This document shows, piece after piece, positions 8,819 to 17,869 of a DNA stretch of 64,000 nucleotides. Made by a program: the position numbers and the translations under genes. Under the pieces are notes generated by a model, which ran no database searches, was not told the origin of the DNA, and worked only from the letters and a program-made list of their open reading frames with translations. The first letter of the stretch is position 1, and each line of letters opens with the position of its first letter. Origin of the DNA: Saprospira grandis DSM 2844 (GTDB taxonomy: Bacteria; Bacteroidota; Bacteroidia; Chitinophagales; Saprospiraceae); the NCBI RefSeq assembly GCF_000275825.1, contig NZ_JH719942.1, forward strand, positions 503,600 to 567,599. The letters run 5' to 3'.

Positions 8819-9814
8819 TTAGTTATATTGGAAAGCATTTTGGGCGGCCACGCCCTTTAGGCATTGGGGTACATTGGGTGCGCTAGTTGTGCTAGCTACA
8901 TAGTGGTAGACGCCATCGGGGTATTCGTTGGTTATGGCTGTTCTTCCGCCGCAGTCATCTAGATCTGTAGGAGTAGTAGCATAAGCATAGATAGGAAATC
9001 CATCTTTGGCAAAGCCTACTAATTCGGTAGTAGTTGTTTGAGTAATTTTGGTACAAGAGGTAGCGGTAATTCCGTTGGCTACAAGTACTTGATTCATTAC
9101 TTGAGGGACAAAATGCCAGTGGTAGTAGCCAGCGGGGTCATGATGTCCACCACAGGGGTCTAGAGAAGGGATATTGATTTCTGTTGCTGTACCGCCGGTA
9201 CCGCCTGCTCCTCCACCTGGGCCATTCATAGCTGGTCCATTGATTGCTGAGGGGGGGTCACCATTGATGGGGACGCCATCTAGAGAGAGGCCGATGAGTT
9301 CTATTTCTTCGATATCATTATTAGTTGCGGCTAATTTAGGGTTGGCCGGAATAATGAAGGTGAGTTCTAGGTCATCGTTGGGTGCAGCATCTAAGCAATT
9401 AGACTGATCCATATTGATAGTCCCTGAAACAAAGTCATAGATATTCACATTGCCGCTAGAGTCTACGATATCGTAGCCATCGGCTTCCATATCATTGAGA
9501 AAATCGGCTGCCCAGAGGCGGAGGCCGGGGTTAGTTGCCCCATCATAGACGCTTAATCCGGCTACATCATTAACTGTTTCGGCACAAAAAGGGCCATTAG
9601 CTACGGGGTTGCTAGAGAAGCTAAGTTGGAAGCAATCGGCGGTAGTTCCGTCTTCTAGGGTTGCGGTAATGAGTTCAAAGCTCAGCAGTGAATTTGCGTT
9701 AAATAGTGATTCCTTGATGAGGTAATCTTCTGTGGGGGAATCTTCATCTGTTTTATTGCAAGCGGAGAGGCCAAAAAGGCCTATTATGGCTGCTATATAA
9801 ATTAGATTTTTCAT
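8819..9814 (-). CDS. YHYH-domain lipoprotein 1
   Basis: 331 residues. The N-terminus MKNLIYIAAIIGLFGLSACNK is a lipoprotein signal with lipobox LSAC. The C-terminal half carries the histidine-rich motifs of the YHYH family in degenerate form: GGHHDPAGYYHWHF and DGVYHYV, plus a glycine-rich linker (GGGAGGTGG) and a DDCGG motif. It is more divergent than the other two YHYH proteins here. YHYH proteins have no established biochemical role; the conserved His, Asp and Cys clusters suggest metal binding, which is inference. It is the last gene before the terminator at 8759. Confidence 0.8.
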   Translation of the reverse strand: MKNLIYIAAIIGLFGLSACNKTDEDSPTEDYLIKESLFNANSLLSFELITATLEDGTTADCFQLSFSSNPVANGPFCAETVNDVAGLSVYDGATNPGLRLWAADFLNDMEADGYDIVDSSGNVNIYDFVSGTINMDQSNCLDAAPNDDLELTFIIPANPKLAATNNDIEEIELIGLSLDGVPINGDPPSAINGPAMNGPGGGAGGTGGTATEINIPSLDPCGGHHDPAGYYHWHFVPQVMNQVLVANGITATSCTKITQTTTTELVGFAKDGFPIYAYATTPTDLDDCGGRTAITNEYPDGVYHYVASTTSAPNVPQCLKGVAAQNAFQYN

Positions 9815-9840
9815 ACTTAGGATTTTTTTTGGTTAGATAA

Positions 9841-10935
9841 TTATTCGGCCCAGGCGCCATGATAGCATTCTAAGATTTCATTATTTTCTAGGGGCATAAC
9901 ATGGTAGTGATAGCCTCTAATTTCGTCATAATGTCCGCGACATTCGTCCAGATCGGTAGGTTCATTTCCATTGACATCATATTGTGCGTAGAGTCCGTGT
10001 CCATCTAAGGCGTAGCCAATCATGGGGGCGTGTCCATCTGCTTGAGCGATACGTGTAGTGAGGCCCATATCTCCGTGATAGTGGTAGCCCAGGCGGTTAT
10101 TGACATGTCCTCCGGCGTCATCGACGGGGGCGAGTTGGTATCCGGCGAGGATAATATTAACATCTGCGGGGTGGTCAAAGCGGACGCCATTAAAGGCTAG
10201 TCCTCTAACTAGGGGGCCATAACTCACGCCAGCTTGGTCAAGAGTTGGTCCATCGCCAAGTGTGGTAGAATTAGCTTGAATAGTTGGTCGAACGGGGATG
10301 AGATAGCTTTCTTGAGCGTTTACCCAAGAGGGTAGGCATTGGGCGCACATATTCATATATTGGTCTTCAATATTGGGGTCGGCGCCCTGTTCGCATTCTT
10401 GTTGAGTAGTGAAGCGGTAGACATTTCCGTTAGCGTCATGCATTTTCCAGCTTGTATCATTATAAAATACGGCTAGATTTTCAATAAAGGGTCCATCTAC
10501 ATCGTAGAGGACGCCATTATCCATCCAGAGGCCTCCATCTTCTGGTCCATCAGAAATATGTTCTGGGCACCAGGGTCCCATTTGGTGATCGGTGGGGATA
10601 TGTTTAGAAACAATTTCAAAACATTCTGTTTCTGTGCCGTCGGATAAGGTACAGGGTACACGGTTTATCGTAACATTTCCATCTGTAGTAATGAATAGAG
10701 TTTCATCTACTTCATTGACAACATAGGGGCTCGTATCGTCATTATCTAGACTATTATCTACGTATCCTGTTGGTTGTTCGCAGGCAGTTTTGCTGATGGC
10801 AGGATTTCCTAGTCCGTCGGCGTCGGTATCTTCATACCAGAGGGTATCTTCACAGAGGGGTTCATCATCTCCGCAGGCCCAGAGGAGTTGCAGGCTTAGG
10901 AGGAGGAGCAAAGCATATTTCAGTTGATTTTTCAT
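9841..10935 (-). CDS. YHYH-domain lipoprotein 2
   Basis: 364 residues with lipoprotein signal (LLWACGDDE). An Asp-rich stretch DTDADGLGN near residue 40 resembles a thrombospondin type 3 calcium-binding repeat. The long domain with GPWCPEHISD, ECEQ and CAQCLPSW is followed by the YHYH region: DDAGGHVNNRLGYHYHG, then ALDGHGLYAQYD and DECRGHYDEIRGYHYHV. It is closely related to 14499-15494, and both contain the signature GYHYH twice. Three conserved Cys pairs suggest disulphides in an exported protein. The gene lies 26 bp upstream of YHYH 1 and directly after paralogue A. Confidence 0.85.
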   Translation of the reverse strand: MKNQLKYALLLLLSLQLLWACGDDEPLCEDTLWYEDTDADGLGNPAISKTACEQPTGYVDNSLDNDDTSPYVVNEVDETLFITTDGNVTINRVPCTLSDGTETECFEIVSKHIPTDHQMGPWCPEHISDGPEDGGLWMDNGVLYDVDGPFIENLAVFYNDTSWKMHDANGNVYRFTTQQECEQGADPNIEDQYMNMCAQCLPSWVNAQESYLIPVRPTIQANSTTLGDGPTLDQAGVSYGPLVRGLAFNGVRFDHPADVNIILAGYQLAPVDDAGGHVNNRLGYHYHGDMGLTTRIAQADGHAPMIGYALDGHGLYAQYDVNGNEPTDLDECRGHYDEIRGYHYHVMPLENNEILECYHGAWAE

Positions 10936-10944
10936 GGCTTTATT

Positions 10945-11592
10945 TTAAAGATTTGGCGTGGGTGGGGCTATTTTAGATTGTTTATTAAGGAGTAAAAAAA
11001 TTGCTATTCCAGTTAGCAGGATGCCTAAGACAAGAACAAGAGCATAGACATTAGTTTGTTTTTCTGCGCTAGGGTCTAGGGGTTCAAATTTATTATCTTC
11101 AGCTTTGAGGTATAGTTGATGATTATTTTCTTTATTCATCATAAACTGATTTTTGGCGAAGCCTTTTTTTAGTACAATCAGGGCGGCTTGGTTTCTGGAG
11201 ATATGTTCAAAGCTAGTGTTCTTCACCTCTATAAGGTTCATATTGTCATGTTGTCCTTCTAGTTCAAAAGTAATACTGCTTTCATGTCCTAGGCGAACTT
11301 GGGGTTTATTCAGTTTAAGGCTTTCGCCCTCATTAAATTTCACCGACAGGCTTTGTTCTATTTGCTTAACGACCAATTCTTTAAACTCTTCGGCTGTTTT
11401 ATAGGCATCTTGGCCAAAGCGTGCAGCTACTTCATATTCGAAGGCGGTAAGGGAGGCTCGGATTTGGACAATCCACTGTCCGTTTTCTTTTTCCATTAAG
11501 ATGGTGGAGGACAAATTGGGTTGGTGGGCCCAGAGCCCTGTTGTGGAGCAAAGGAAGAGGAGCAATAGGCTATATTGAATGATCTTTTTCAT
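10945..11592 (-). CDS. Exported protein with C-terminal membrane anchor (paralogue A)
   Basis: I chose the start at 11592 because the methionine there begins a clear signal peptide (MKKIIQYSLLLLFLCSTTG). The reading frame is open nine codons further upstream. The mature protein starts AHQPN, has a beta-rich domain with FNEGESLKLNKPQVRLGH, and ends with a membrane helix (YALVLVLGILLTGIAIFLLL) and a short tail. It is a paralogue of 8160-8732. It stops 10 bp before YHYH 2 starts, which suggests co-transcription. Function unknown; possibly an adaptor for the secreted YHYH proteins. Confidence 0.6.
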   Translation of the reverse strand: MKKIIQYSLLLLFLCSTTGLWAHQPNLSSTILMEKENGQWIVQIRASLTAFEYEVAARFGQDAYKTAEEFKELVVKQIEQSLSVKFNEGESLKLNKPQVRLGHESSITFELEGQHDNMNLIEVKNTSFEHISRNQAALIVLKKGFAKNQFMMNKENNHQLYLKAEDNKFEPLDPSAEKQTNVYALVLVLGILLTGIAIFLLLNKQSKIAPPTPNL

Positions 11593-11686
11593 GCTGTATA
11601 ATTTTATAGTGGTGATCAATGCTTAGAAGCTAATTATTCAAGATATTTTTGGGGTTTGCCCCTCTCCTATTGGTTGGGGTTTTCTT

Positions 11687-11823
11687 GGCCCAGCGCTGCG
11701 GAGCGGGTGGCCGTCAGGCCAGACCGAAGGCGAAACGAAGTGTAGCCTGAAGGGCCGAACGAACAGTGAGCCCCGCAGCATAGCGGCGGCCGCCCGCCCT
11801 TTTTGGGGCGGCCGCGGGCCCCA
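11687..11823 (-). repeat. GC-rich structured element, copy 5
   Basis: Core variant CACTGTTCGTTCGGCCC: relative to CGCTGTTCGCTCGG both members of one pair changed (G-C to A-T). Closing helix GGCCC/GGGCC. The GGGGCC end lies four bases past the stop codon of the TonB-dependent receptor, reading in the same direction. Confidence 0.85.
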
Positions 11824-11827
11824 AATT

Positions 11828-14047
11828 CTAGAACTTATATTGCATGACTGCCTTGAGGAAAAAAGGAGTTCCGGGCGTAAAGTGAATTTCCTCTACCGAT
11901 TCGCTTTCATTAAAAAGGCGAGATTCGGTGGCAAACTGTGTTTCGTTCCATGCTGTATTAAAGAGGTTTTGAACCTGCACAGCAAAATCAAATTGTTTAT
12001 ATCCATAGCCTAGGTTGGCATCGACAAGCGTGTATCCTTCTGCTACGATAGAATTATCTTCATTGGCGGGGCGGTCATTGATATGTCTTAGGTTGAGGCT
12101 CCCATAAAGTCCGCTAGGGTGTTTATAATTCAGGCCAGCTTGGAGGGTGAAATCTGCTGCTAGGGGGATATAATCTTGGCCGATTTCCTCCTCTATACTT
12201 CGGGCGTGGGTATAATTGGCATCCAGGTTAAAAAAGAGGGGAGCAATAGGTTGGTATCGATAGCTAAGGTCTATACCTTGTCTTTGGCTACGGCCAGAGG
12301 GTTCTACAATACCGGCATCGCCTACATAGACAAACTCTTGTTCCATATAGAGGTACCAATAGGCCATATTGAGGAACATTTTGGGGCTAATTTTCCAGTT
12401 ATAGCCTAGATCGAAGCCATAGGTAGCGGGTAAAATTTCGTCTAAATTTTGGGCAATGACTAGGCGGCTATCATTGGAGTGGAAGCCCTTTCCTCCTTTG
12501 AGGTAGAGCTGCAAGCGATTGGATTGTTGGTAAGCGATATTGAGTTTTGGGCTCAAAATGCTTTTTGTTGTAGCGCGATGGTCATATTCGCTGCTCAGAT
12601 GGTTGGTATAAGCAAAATCAAAATAATCTAGGCGCAAGCTGGGCTGGATCAGCCATTTGCCAATATTTAATTTTGCGCCTAGATAAGCAGCGGCATTTTT
12701 TTCTTGGATATCGCCAAATTGGATTTGCTCCAAAACGGTTTGGCGATTGACCGTATGAGAGAGTTCATTGTCTATAGATTCATCGGCTCTTAGTTGTAGG
12801 CCAGCGATCAGGGCCCCTTCTAACTGATTAAAATGAAAGAAGCGATTATACTCTGTATTTAGGCCGTAGATATTTCGATCTTCTTGCTGTTTGATTTGGT
12901 CGCCATTGATGCTATCTTCTAAGAAGAAGGTAAAATTAGAGTAGAGTTCAAAATCGTACTTGCTCCAATAGAGGCTAGTTTTGATCAAAGAATGCGCATC
13001 AATAATTTTTTTGTGCGCCAAACGAATATTTGTTCGGCTGGTTTGTCCGCCTTCGGTATCATCTATAGCTCCAAAGCGGCTAATGAGTCCTTGTTCTACT
13101 GCTCGTGTAGGAATTTGGCCCGAGGCGTCCCAACTACTTTGAAAATGCGAGGCCGTAATATTTATTTGATTATTTGGGGAGCTATTTAGGCTATATTTAG
13201 CAAAGAGATTGAGCCGATCAAAGTGCTGGGGGCTTTCAAAATAGCCATCAGTTGCTTGATAATCGCTAGCGATATAAGCCGATTGCTTTTCGCTATTAAA
13301 TAATTTAAAAAGCCCCAAAACACGGGCACTATTATATTGGCCAGCTTCTAGTTTAATCAGATTGTTTTCTAAGTAGTTTTTTGTTTTAAAATTGACATAG
13401 CCAGCTGTAGCAAAATTACCTTTTTGCTCATTGTAGCTTCCTTTTTCAAACTGAATTTGCTCTACCGTTTCAGGAATCAGAAAATGCAAATCTGCATAGC
13501 CCTGCCCATGCGCATGAGAGACCATATTTACGGGCATATCATCTACCGTGATGCTCAAATCGGTGCCGTGGTCAATGTCAAAACCACGTAGAAATATCTG
13601 CTCGGCTTTTCCTCCCCCAGCATGCTGCCCAATAAAAAGACCAGGCACTTTTTTTAATAAGTCTTGAGAAGATTTTACGGGCTGCAACTGCAAATCAATA
13701 TCAGAAAGGAGCTGTAGGCTATTCACCTTATTGTTGATGACAACTTCTTCAAGCTCTACCGCCAAATCATCTAATTTTACAATAATAGGACTGTCCGTTT
13801 GGACCACCAACAATAACTGAGGGCGATATAAAAGATGTCGAAACTCTAAAGTATCTCCAACAGCCACTTTTTCTAGCTGAAAATTACCCCGCAAATCACT
13901 GTGGCTATGCTGCTGATTGGCCCTGTTGATAACAGTCGCCTCAGCAATAGGAGAAGAGCTCTGATCTAGGATCTGCCCTTCTAGGGTTTGTGCACGCAAA
14001 CTAATAGAGAAGGTCAATAATAAAGCGGAAAAAAAAATAAACTTCAT
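11828..14047 (-). CDS. TonB-dependent outer-membrane receptor
   Basis: I placed the start at 14047 (MKFIFFSALLLTFSISLRAQ, a signal peptide), because the open frame upstream runs through a terminator. The 739-residue product has a carboxypeptidase-like regulatory domain (LEGQILDQSSSPIAEATV), a plug with LRGFDIDHGTDLSITVDDMP and HAHGQGYADLHF, and a beta-barrel ending in aromatic FFLKAVMQYKF. The HAHGQGYADLHF signature defines a receptor subfamily seen in several phyla; its substrate is not known to me. The setting with YHYH lipoproteins, EF-hand protein and metal-sensor-like operon suggests cation or metal uptake, by inference. Confidence 0.9.
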   Translation of the reverse strand: MKFIFFSALLLTFSISLRAQTLEGQILDQSSSPIAEATVINRANQQHSHSDLRGNFQLEKVAVGDTLEFRHLLYRPQLLLVVQTDSPIIVKLDDLAVELEEVVINNKVNSLQLLSDIDLQLQPVKSSQDLLKKVPGLFIGQHAGGGKAEQIFLRGFDIDHGTDLSITVDDMPVNMVSHAHGQGYADLHFLIPETVEQIQFEKGSYNEQKGNFATAGYVNFKTKNYLENNLIKLEAGQYNSARVLGLFKLFNSEKQSAYIASDYQATDGYFESPQHFDRLNLFAKYSLNSSPNNQINITASHFQSSWDASGQIPTRAVEQGLISRFGAIDDTEGGQTSRTNIRLAHKKIIDAHSLIKTSLYWSKYDFELYSNFTFFLEDSINGDQIKQQEDRNIYGLNTEYNRFFHFNQLEGALIAGLQLRADESIDNELSHTVNRQTVLEQIQFGDIQEKNAAAYLGAKLNIGKWLIQPSLRLDYFDFAYTNHLSSEYDHRATTKSILSPKLNIAYQQSNRLQLYLKGGKGFHSNDSRLVIAQNLDEILPATYGFDLGYNWKISPKMFLNMAYWYLYMEQEFVYVGDAGIVEPSGRSQRQGIDLSYRYQPIAPLFFNLDANYTHARSIEEEIGQDYIPLAADFTLQAGLNYKHPSGLYGSLNLRHINDRPANEDNSIVAEGYTLVDANLGYGYKQFDFAVQVQNLFNTAWNETQFATESRLFNESESVEEIHFTPGTPFFLKAVMQYKF

Positions 14048-14087
14048 TAGATTTTTGTTTAGTGAGCCCCCAAGATATTTTTTTATA

Positions 14088-14118
14088 AAAAAAAAAGGGC
14101 AACCCCAATTGGCTGCCC
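14088..14118 (-). terminator. Terminator after the EF-hand gene
   Basis: Imperfect hairpin GGGCAACC..GGCTGCCC with a long T-run on the minus strand. It lies between the EF-hand stop and the receptor start, so the two genes are probably separate transcripts or attenuated. Confidence 0.6.
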
Positions 14119-14146
14119 CTAAAAAAACAAACAAGACTGTAGTTAT

Positions 14147-14425
14147 CTAATCCTCTCTACGGCCTCGAGCTCGTTTCTTTTTTTCTGGTTTGGGAGCGTT
14201 TTCTAGCTCCTCAGGGCTAATAAAACCGTCCTGGTTGGCATCAATTGTAGCAAAACCTTTTTTCAAAGGACCTTTTACCTCCGATTCTGCAAGCAAGCCA
14301 TCTTGGTTGGCATCCATTTGTTCAAATACTTCTTCTGTAGTAGGAGGCGCTTTACGCTCTCCTCTTTGTGCGTTACAATTCAATGCGATAAAAGCAAAGC
14401 TAACAGCCATCATTAGAGTTTTCAT
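14147..14425 (-). CDS. Small secreted EF-hand protein
   Basis: 92 residues. The signal peptide ends near NCNAQ at about 20. Two EF-hand loops follow: DANQDGLLAESE and DANQDGFISPEE, each with the Asp/Asn/Asp ligands and a terminal Glu. They are followed by a basic tail (KKKRARGRRED). The loops should bind calcium. The protein would be periplasmic or exported. It sits between the TonB-dependent receptor and a YHYH gene on the same strand. Calcium-dependent assembly or sensing is possible but not shown. Confidence 0.85.
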   Translation of the reverse strand: MKTLMMAVSFAFIALNCNAQRGERKAPPTTEEVFEQMDANQDGLLAESEVKGPLKKGFATIDANQDGFISPEELENAPKPEKKKRARGRRED

Positions 14426-14498
14426 AAGTTTCTATTTTGTGGTGTAAAATTAAAACTCTGACCTCACGCTATTAAATTAGTTTAAACGACAATGAAAT

Positions 14499-15494
14499 TT
14501 ATTCTACATATGCCCCTTTTAAGCAATTGATAAAGTTGTTGTTCCCCGCAGCATCTACATGATAATGATAACCTCTTACTTCATCATAATGCCCTCTGCA
14601 ATCATCCAAATCTGTAGGTTCATTACCATCAGCATCCAATCGAGCATAAATACCATGACCATCCATAGCATAACCAATCAAATCCGCATGACCATCGTCC
14701 TGCGCAACAGCATAACTCAGCCCTGTTGCAGCATGATAATGATACCCCTGATTAACATTGACATGACCCCCCGCATCATCAAAAGGAGCTAGCGTATAAG
14801 CCCCCAAAATGTTGTTTACCGGAGCAGGTGCAGAAAACTCAACGCCATTCAAAGCCAACCCTCTTGTTGAAGGAATTGTACTTTGGCCCGGAGGAGGCCC
14901 AGGCTGCCCCGCCGTCATAAAATCTACAGCAACTTCCTGAAGAACGGGAGTCACCGGAATGGTCCATGTCTGACTAACCGTAGCAATGTAAGAAGGAATA
15001 CACTCTACACAGAAGTTTTCATATGTCGCCCCAACATTAGGATTGGCCGCATCTATACATTCTTGCTCTGTGTCTGTTGTGTAAATATCCCCATTGGCAT
15101 CATACATCTGCCAGGTTGTATCATTATAAAAACTAGCCATGTTCTGTACAAAGGCGCCATCTACATCATAAACTACTCCCCCCTCTAACCAAATCCCTCC
15201 AGCAGATGCATCATCGCTAATGTTGTCCGGACACCAAGGGCCCATCTGATGATCTGTAGGCATACTCGTCGTTACAATCTCATAACAATCCGTTTCTGTC
15301 CCATCAGAAAGCGTACAAGGTACAATCGTTATTGTGGTGTTCGTATTCGCCGCCGTAAAATAACTAGCCTCTACACTCACTACTGTTTCTTCACTGCCCG
15401 AAATATCTTCCTCATCCTTTTTACAAGCCGAAGTGGCTACTGCTAAGCCCAAAAATAAAAAGGAAGCCATTTTGAAGGATCTGTTCATAATCAT
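14499..15494 (-). CDS. YHYH-domain lipoprotein 3
   Basis: 331 residues, lipoprotein signal with ATSACKKDEED. The body parallels YHYH 2 closely: GPWCPDNISD, ECIDAA, CVECIPSY, then DDAGGHVNVNQGYHYHA, AMDGHGIYARLD and DDCRGHYDEVRGYHYHV. The linker is proline- and glycine-rich (GQPGPPPGQ). It is the first gene of the accessory locus in transcription order, with no gene upstream until 15900. Two in-frame methionines (codons 1 and 3) are possible starts. Role unknown, as for the family; histidine clusters suggest metal binding. Confidence 0.85.
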   Translation of the reverse strand: MIMNRSFKMASFLFLGLAVATSACKKDEEDISGSEETVVSVEASYFTAANTNTTITIVPCTLSDGTETDCYEIVTTSMPTDHQMGPWCPDNISDDASAGGIWLEGGVVYDVDGAFVQNMASFYNDTTWQMYDANGDIYTTDTEQECIDAANPNVGATYENFCVECIPSYIATVSQTWTIPVTPVLQEVAVDFMTAGQPGPPPGQSTIPSTRGLALNGVEFSAPAPVNNILGAYTLAPFDDAGGHVNVNQGYHYHAATGLSYAVAQDDGHADLIGYAMDGHGIYARLDADGNEPTDLDDCRGHYDEVRGYHYHVDAAGNNNFINCLKGAYVE

Positions 15495-15668
15495 CTCTTT
15501 TTGGTATTCTTACATTTAATACCCCTTTAGACCCTCCTCCCCATATAATCCTTCGCCCTTTGGTTGTTTTTTTTTTTTTAATTTCGCCGCTAAAAAATCC
15601 CCCCAAAGCACATACCTACAATGCGTGTTTTTTATTCGCCCAAATCTTTCTTCTCTATACTCATTTTT

Positions 15669-15784
15669 TGGGGCCTCCTGCCTGCGGCAGGCGCTACGCT
15701 TTGGGGCTCGCAGGTCTGCTCGGCCCTTCGCCAGCTTCGCTGCCTCGGTCTGGCCTGACGGCCACCCCGCCGCATCGCTAGGCC
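15669..15784 (+). repeat. GC-rich structured element, copy 6
   Basis: Arm hairpin CCTGCC-TGC-GGCAGG, a paired change from CCGCC/GGCGG. Intact core, closing helix GGCCT/AGGCC. Fills much of the gene-free region 15495-15899, with only T-rich and A-rich DNA around it. Confidence 0.9.
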
Positions 15785-15865
15785 TGCTCATCCATTTTTT
15801 TTTCTTTTAGCTTTTTTCTTCGGCAGTTTGGCTTTTGTTTTTTATTCCCCATAATTAACCCAAAC

Positions 15866-15896
15866 ACAAAAAAAGCCCCCTAAACAGGAGGCTTTA
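15866..15896 (-). terminator. Terminator of the cca transcript
   Basis: Hairpin GCCTCCT-loop-AGGGGGC with one mismatch and a T-run on the minus strand, just after the stop codon at 15900. Confidence 0.75.
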
Positions 15897-15899
15897 TAG

Positions 15900-16361
15900 C
15901 TATTGCTGCAAATTTTGAGTGTTTCCCTTTAATGGCAAACCATTGAGAGGAAGCGGCTGCCAACTGCTTTCGGGAGTAAACATCCAGATCGTTTGGTCTT
16001 GCAACCGAAGCATATAGACCGTCTGTTGCCCCTGCATAAAAGCCTGAAAATCATCAATTTTATAATTGTCAGGCAGGCCTTTGCTGGAAGAAGGCTGCCA
16101 AGGATGACCCGGAACAAACCACCAGATCGATTGGTCTTCTAGGACGGCCACATAACGGCTGCCATCTCGAGCAGAGCGGCTGTAAGCCACAAAATGAGCA
16201 ATTTTATAATCTTTGGGCAGACCATCATTGGAAGAAGGCTGCCAGGGATAACCCGGGGCATACCACCAAATCGACTCGTCTTCTAGGACCACCACCGTGC
16301 GGATATCCCGGTCTTCTAGTCGAGTATAGGTAGAAAAATGTTTAACTTGAAGTTGATTCAT
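15900..16361 (-). CDS. W-rich three-repeat protein
   Basis: 153 residues made of three repeats of about 46 residues. Each has a D(E/Q)(S/T)IW core, a Pro-rich PG(Y/H)PWQPSS segment and a GLPxxYKI-x-F end (third copy degenerate: PESSWQPLPLNGLPL). There is no signal peptide or membrane segment. I do not recognise the family. The repeats suggest a small beta-propeller-like or beta-sandwich scaffold, as inference. It follows cca by six bases and shares its terminator, so it is co-transcribed with it. Confidence 0.7.
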   Translation of the reverse strand: MNQLQVKHFSTYTRLEDRDIRTVVVLEDESIWWYAPGYPWQPSSNDGLPKDYKIAHFVAYSRSARDGSRYVAVLEDQSIWWFVPGHPWQPSSSKGLPDNYKIDDFQAFMQGQQTVYMLRLQDQTIWMFTPESSWQPLPLNGLPLKGNTQNLQQ

Positions 16362-16367
16362 GGCAGA

Positions 16368-17810
16368 CTATTTTTTGGGAAAGAGGTCCATCGCGGCGGC
16401 CTGCGCTAGCATAAAATTGCGGGCGGCCTCATATTCATTGGCAATCAAACCATCGAGGATCGCCTCGCGGATGGCATTTTTGAGCTGGCCCACCGTTCTA
16501 GAGGGCTTAATCTGAAAGGTCTCCATAATTTCCTCTCCAGAAATAGGAGGTTGCCATTGGCGGAGATGGTCTTTTTCTTCTACCTCTTGTAGGCGTTGGC
16601 GCAGAAAAATGAGGTTGTCGGCATAGCGGGCCAATTTTTTGGGGTTGGCGGTGGTGCTATCGGCCTCACACATCAAGAGGAGGTCCTCTAGATCCTCTCC
16701 GGCCTCAAAGAGAAGGCGGCGAATGGCAGAATCGGTAATATTTTCTCGGTCCTGTGTGAGCAGAATAGGGCGTTGGTGCATACTCACGATTTTTTGAACC
16801 TTCTTCATTTTTTGGTCCAATGGCAGCTTAAAACGCTTAAATATTTTGGGGACCAATTTGCCGCCTACAGCCTCATGCCCATGAAAGCTCCAGCCTTGCC
16901 CCTTAAAATAGCGCTTGGTGAGGGGTTTGGCTATATCGTGCAAGAGAGCCGACCAGCGCATCCAAAGATCATCGCTCTTTTCCGCCATATTATCAACCAC
17001 CTTTAGCGTGTGCCAAAAATTATCCTTATGGCGGACCCCTTCTTTTTCATCTACCCCATGCATGGCATAGAGCTCAGGGAAAATCAGCTCGAGCAGGCCA
17101 GATTTAAACAGCAGGCTAAGGCCCAAAGAAGGCTTGCTCGAAAGCATAATCTTATTGAGTTCTGTGCTGATGCGCTCTTGAGAAATAATATGAATGCGTT
17201 CCCGCTCAGACTGAATAGCGGCGAAGGTCTTCTCCTCAATCTCGAAGCCCAACTGACTAGCAAAGCGGATGGCCCGCATCATGCGGAGCGGGTCATCAGA
17301 AAAGGTGGTTTCTGGAGCGAGTGGAGTGCGAATACATTTTGCCTCTAGATCGGCGAGGCCGCCAAAGGGATCTAGCAACTGCCCAAAATCGGCTTCATTG
17401 AGCGAAATGGCTAGGGCATTGATGGTGAAATCGCGGCGATTTTGGTCATCTTCTAGGCTGCCATCCTCTACAATGGGTTTGCGAGATTCGGGGCGGTAAG
17501 ACTCCTTTCGGGCGCCGACCAGCTCAATTTCCCAATCCTTATGATGCAAGGCGGCTGTACCAAAGCGGGCATAAGTGACCACCTTAGGTTGTGGCTTTAG
17601 GCTTTTGGCAATGGCCTTGGCCAATTCGATACCGCTACCAACACAGACGAGGTCGAGGTCCTTCCCCTTAGTCGAGCGGGCCAATAGGCGGTCGCGGACA
17701 TATCCGCCAATCACATAAGTAGGAAAGCCCAGCTTCTGAGCCGCTTGGGCTATAGTCTTAAACAAGGCCTCCTCTTGGGCCGTCATCTCAAATTGCATAG
17801 GAAGGTGCAA
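16368..17810 (-). CDS. cca: CCA tRNA nucleotidyltransferase, HD-domain type
   Basis: Adds or repairs the 3'-CCA end of tRNA. The 480 residues begin with a polymerase-beta-like domain (VIGGYVRDRLL, then the metal-binding KDLDLVCVG). The RNA-binding flanking part has RRDFTINALA and DDPLRMMRAIRFA. An HD domain follows with LLHDIAKP. The motifs are intact. Poly(A) polymerase and CCA enzymes cannot be told apart with certainty, but length and HD domain fit CCA enzyme. Methionines at codons 1, 5 and 9 are all possible starts. Confidence 0.9.
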   Translation of the reverse strand: MHLPMQFEMTAQEEALFKTIAQAAQKLGFPTYVIGGYVRDRLLARSTKGKDLDLVCVGSGIELAKAIAKSLKPQPKVVTYARFGTAALHHKDWEIELVGARKESYRPESRKPIVEDGSLEDDQNRRDFTINALAISLNEADFGQLLDPFGGLADLEAKCIRTPLAPETTFSDDPLRMMRAIRFASQLGFEIEEKTFAAIQSERERIHIISQERISTELNKIMLSSKPSLGLSLLFKSGLLELIFPELYAMHGVDEKEGVRHKDNFWHTLKVVDNMAEKSDDLWMRWSALLHDIAKPLTKRYFKGQGWSFHGHEAVGGKLVPKIFKRFKLPLDQKMKKVQKIVSMHQRPILLTQDRENITDSAIRRLLFEAGEDLEDLLLMCEADSTTANPKKLARYADNLIFLRQRLQEVEEKDHLRQWQPPISGEEIMETFQIKPSRTVGQLKNAIREAILDGLIANEYEAARNFMLAQAAAMDLFPKK

Positions 17811-17869
17811 ACTATGTTTTCAAAAAGATTAGAAGGCGCAAAGATAGCAAAATTAAGCGTCCTCCCCAA

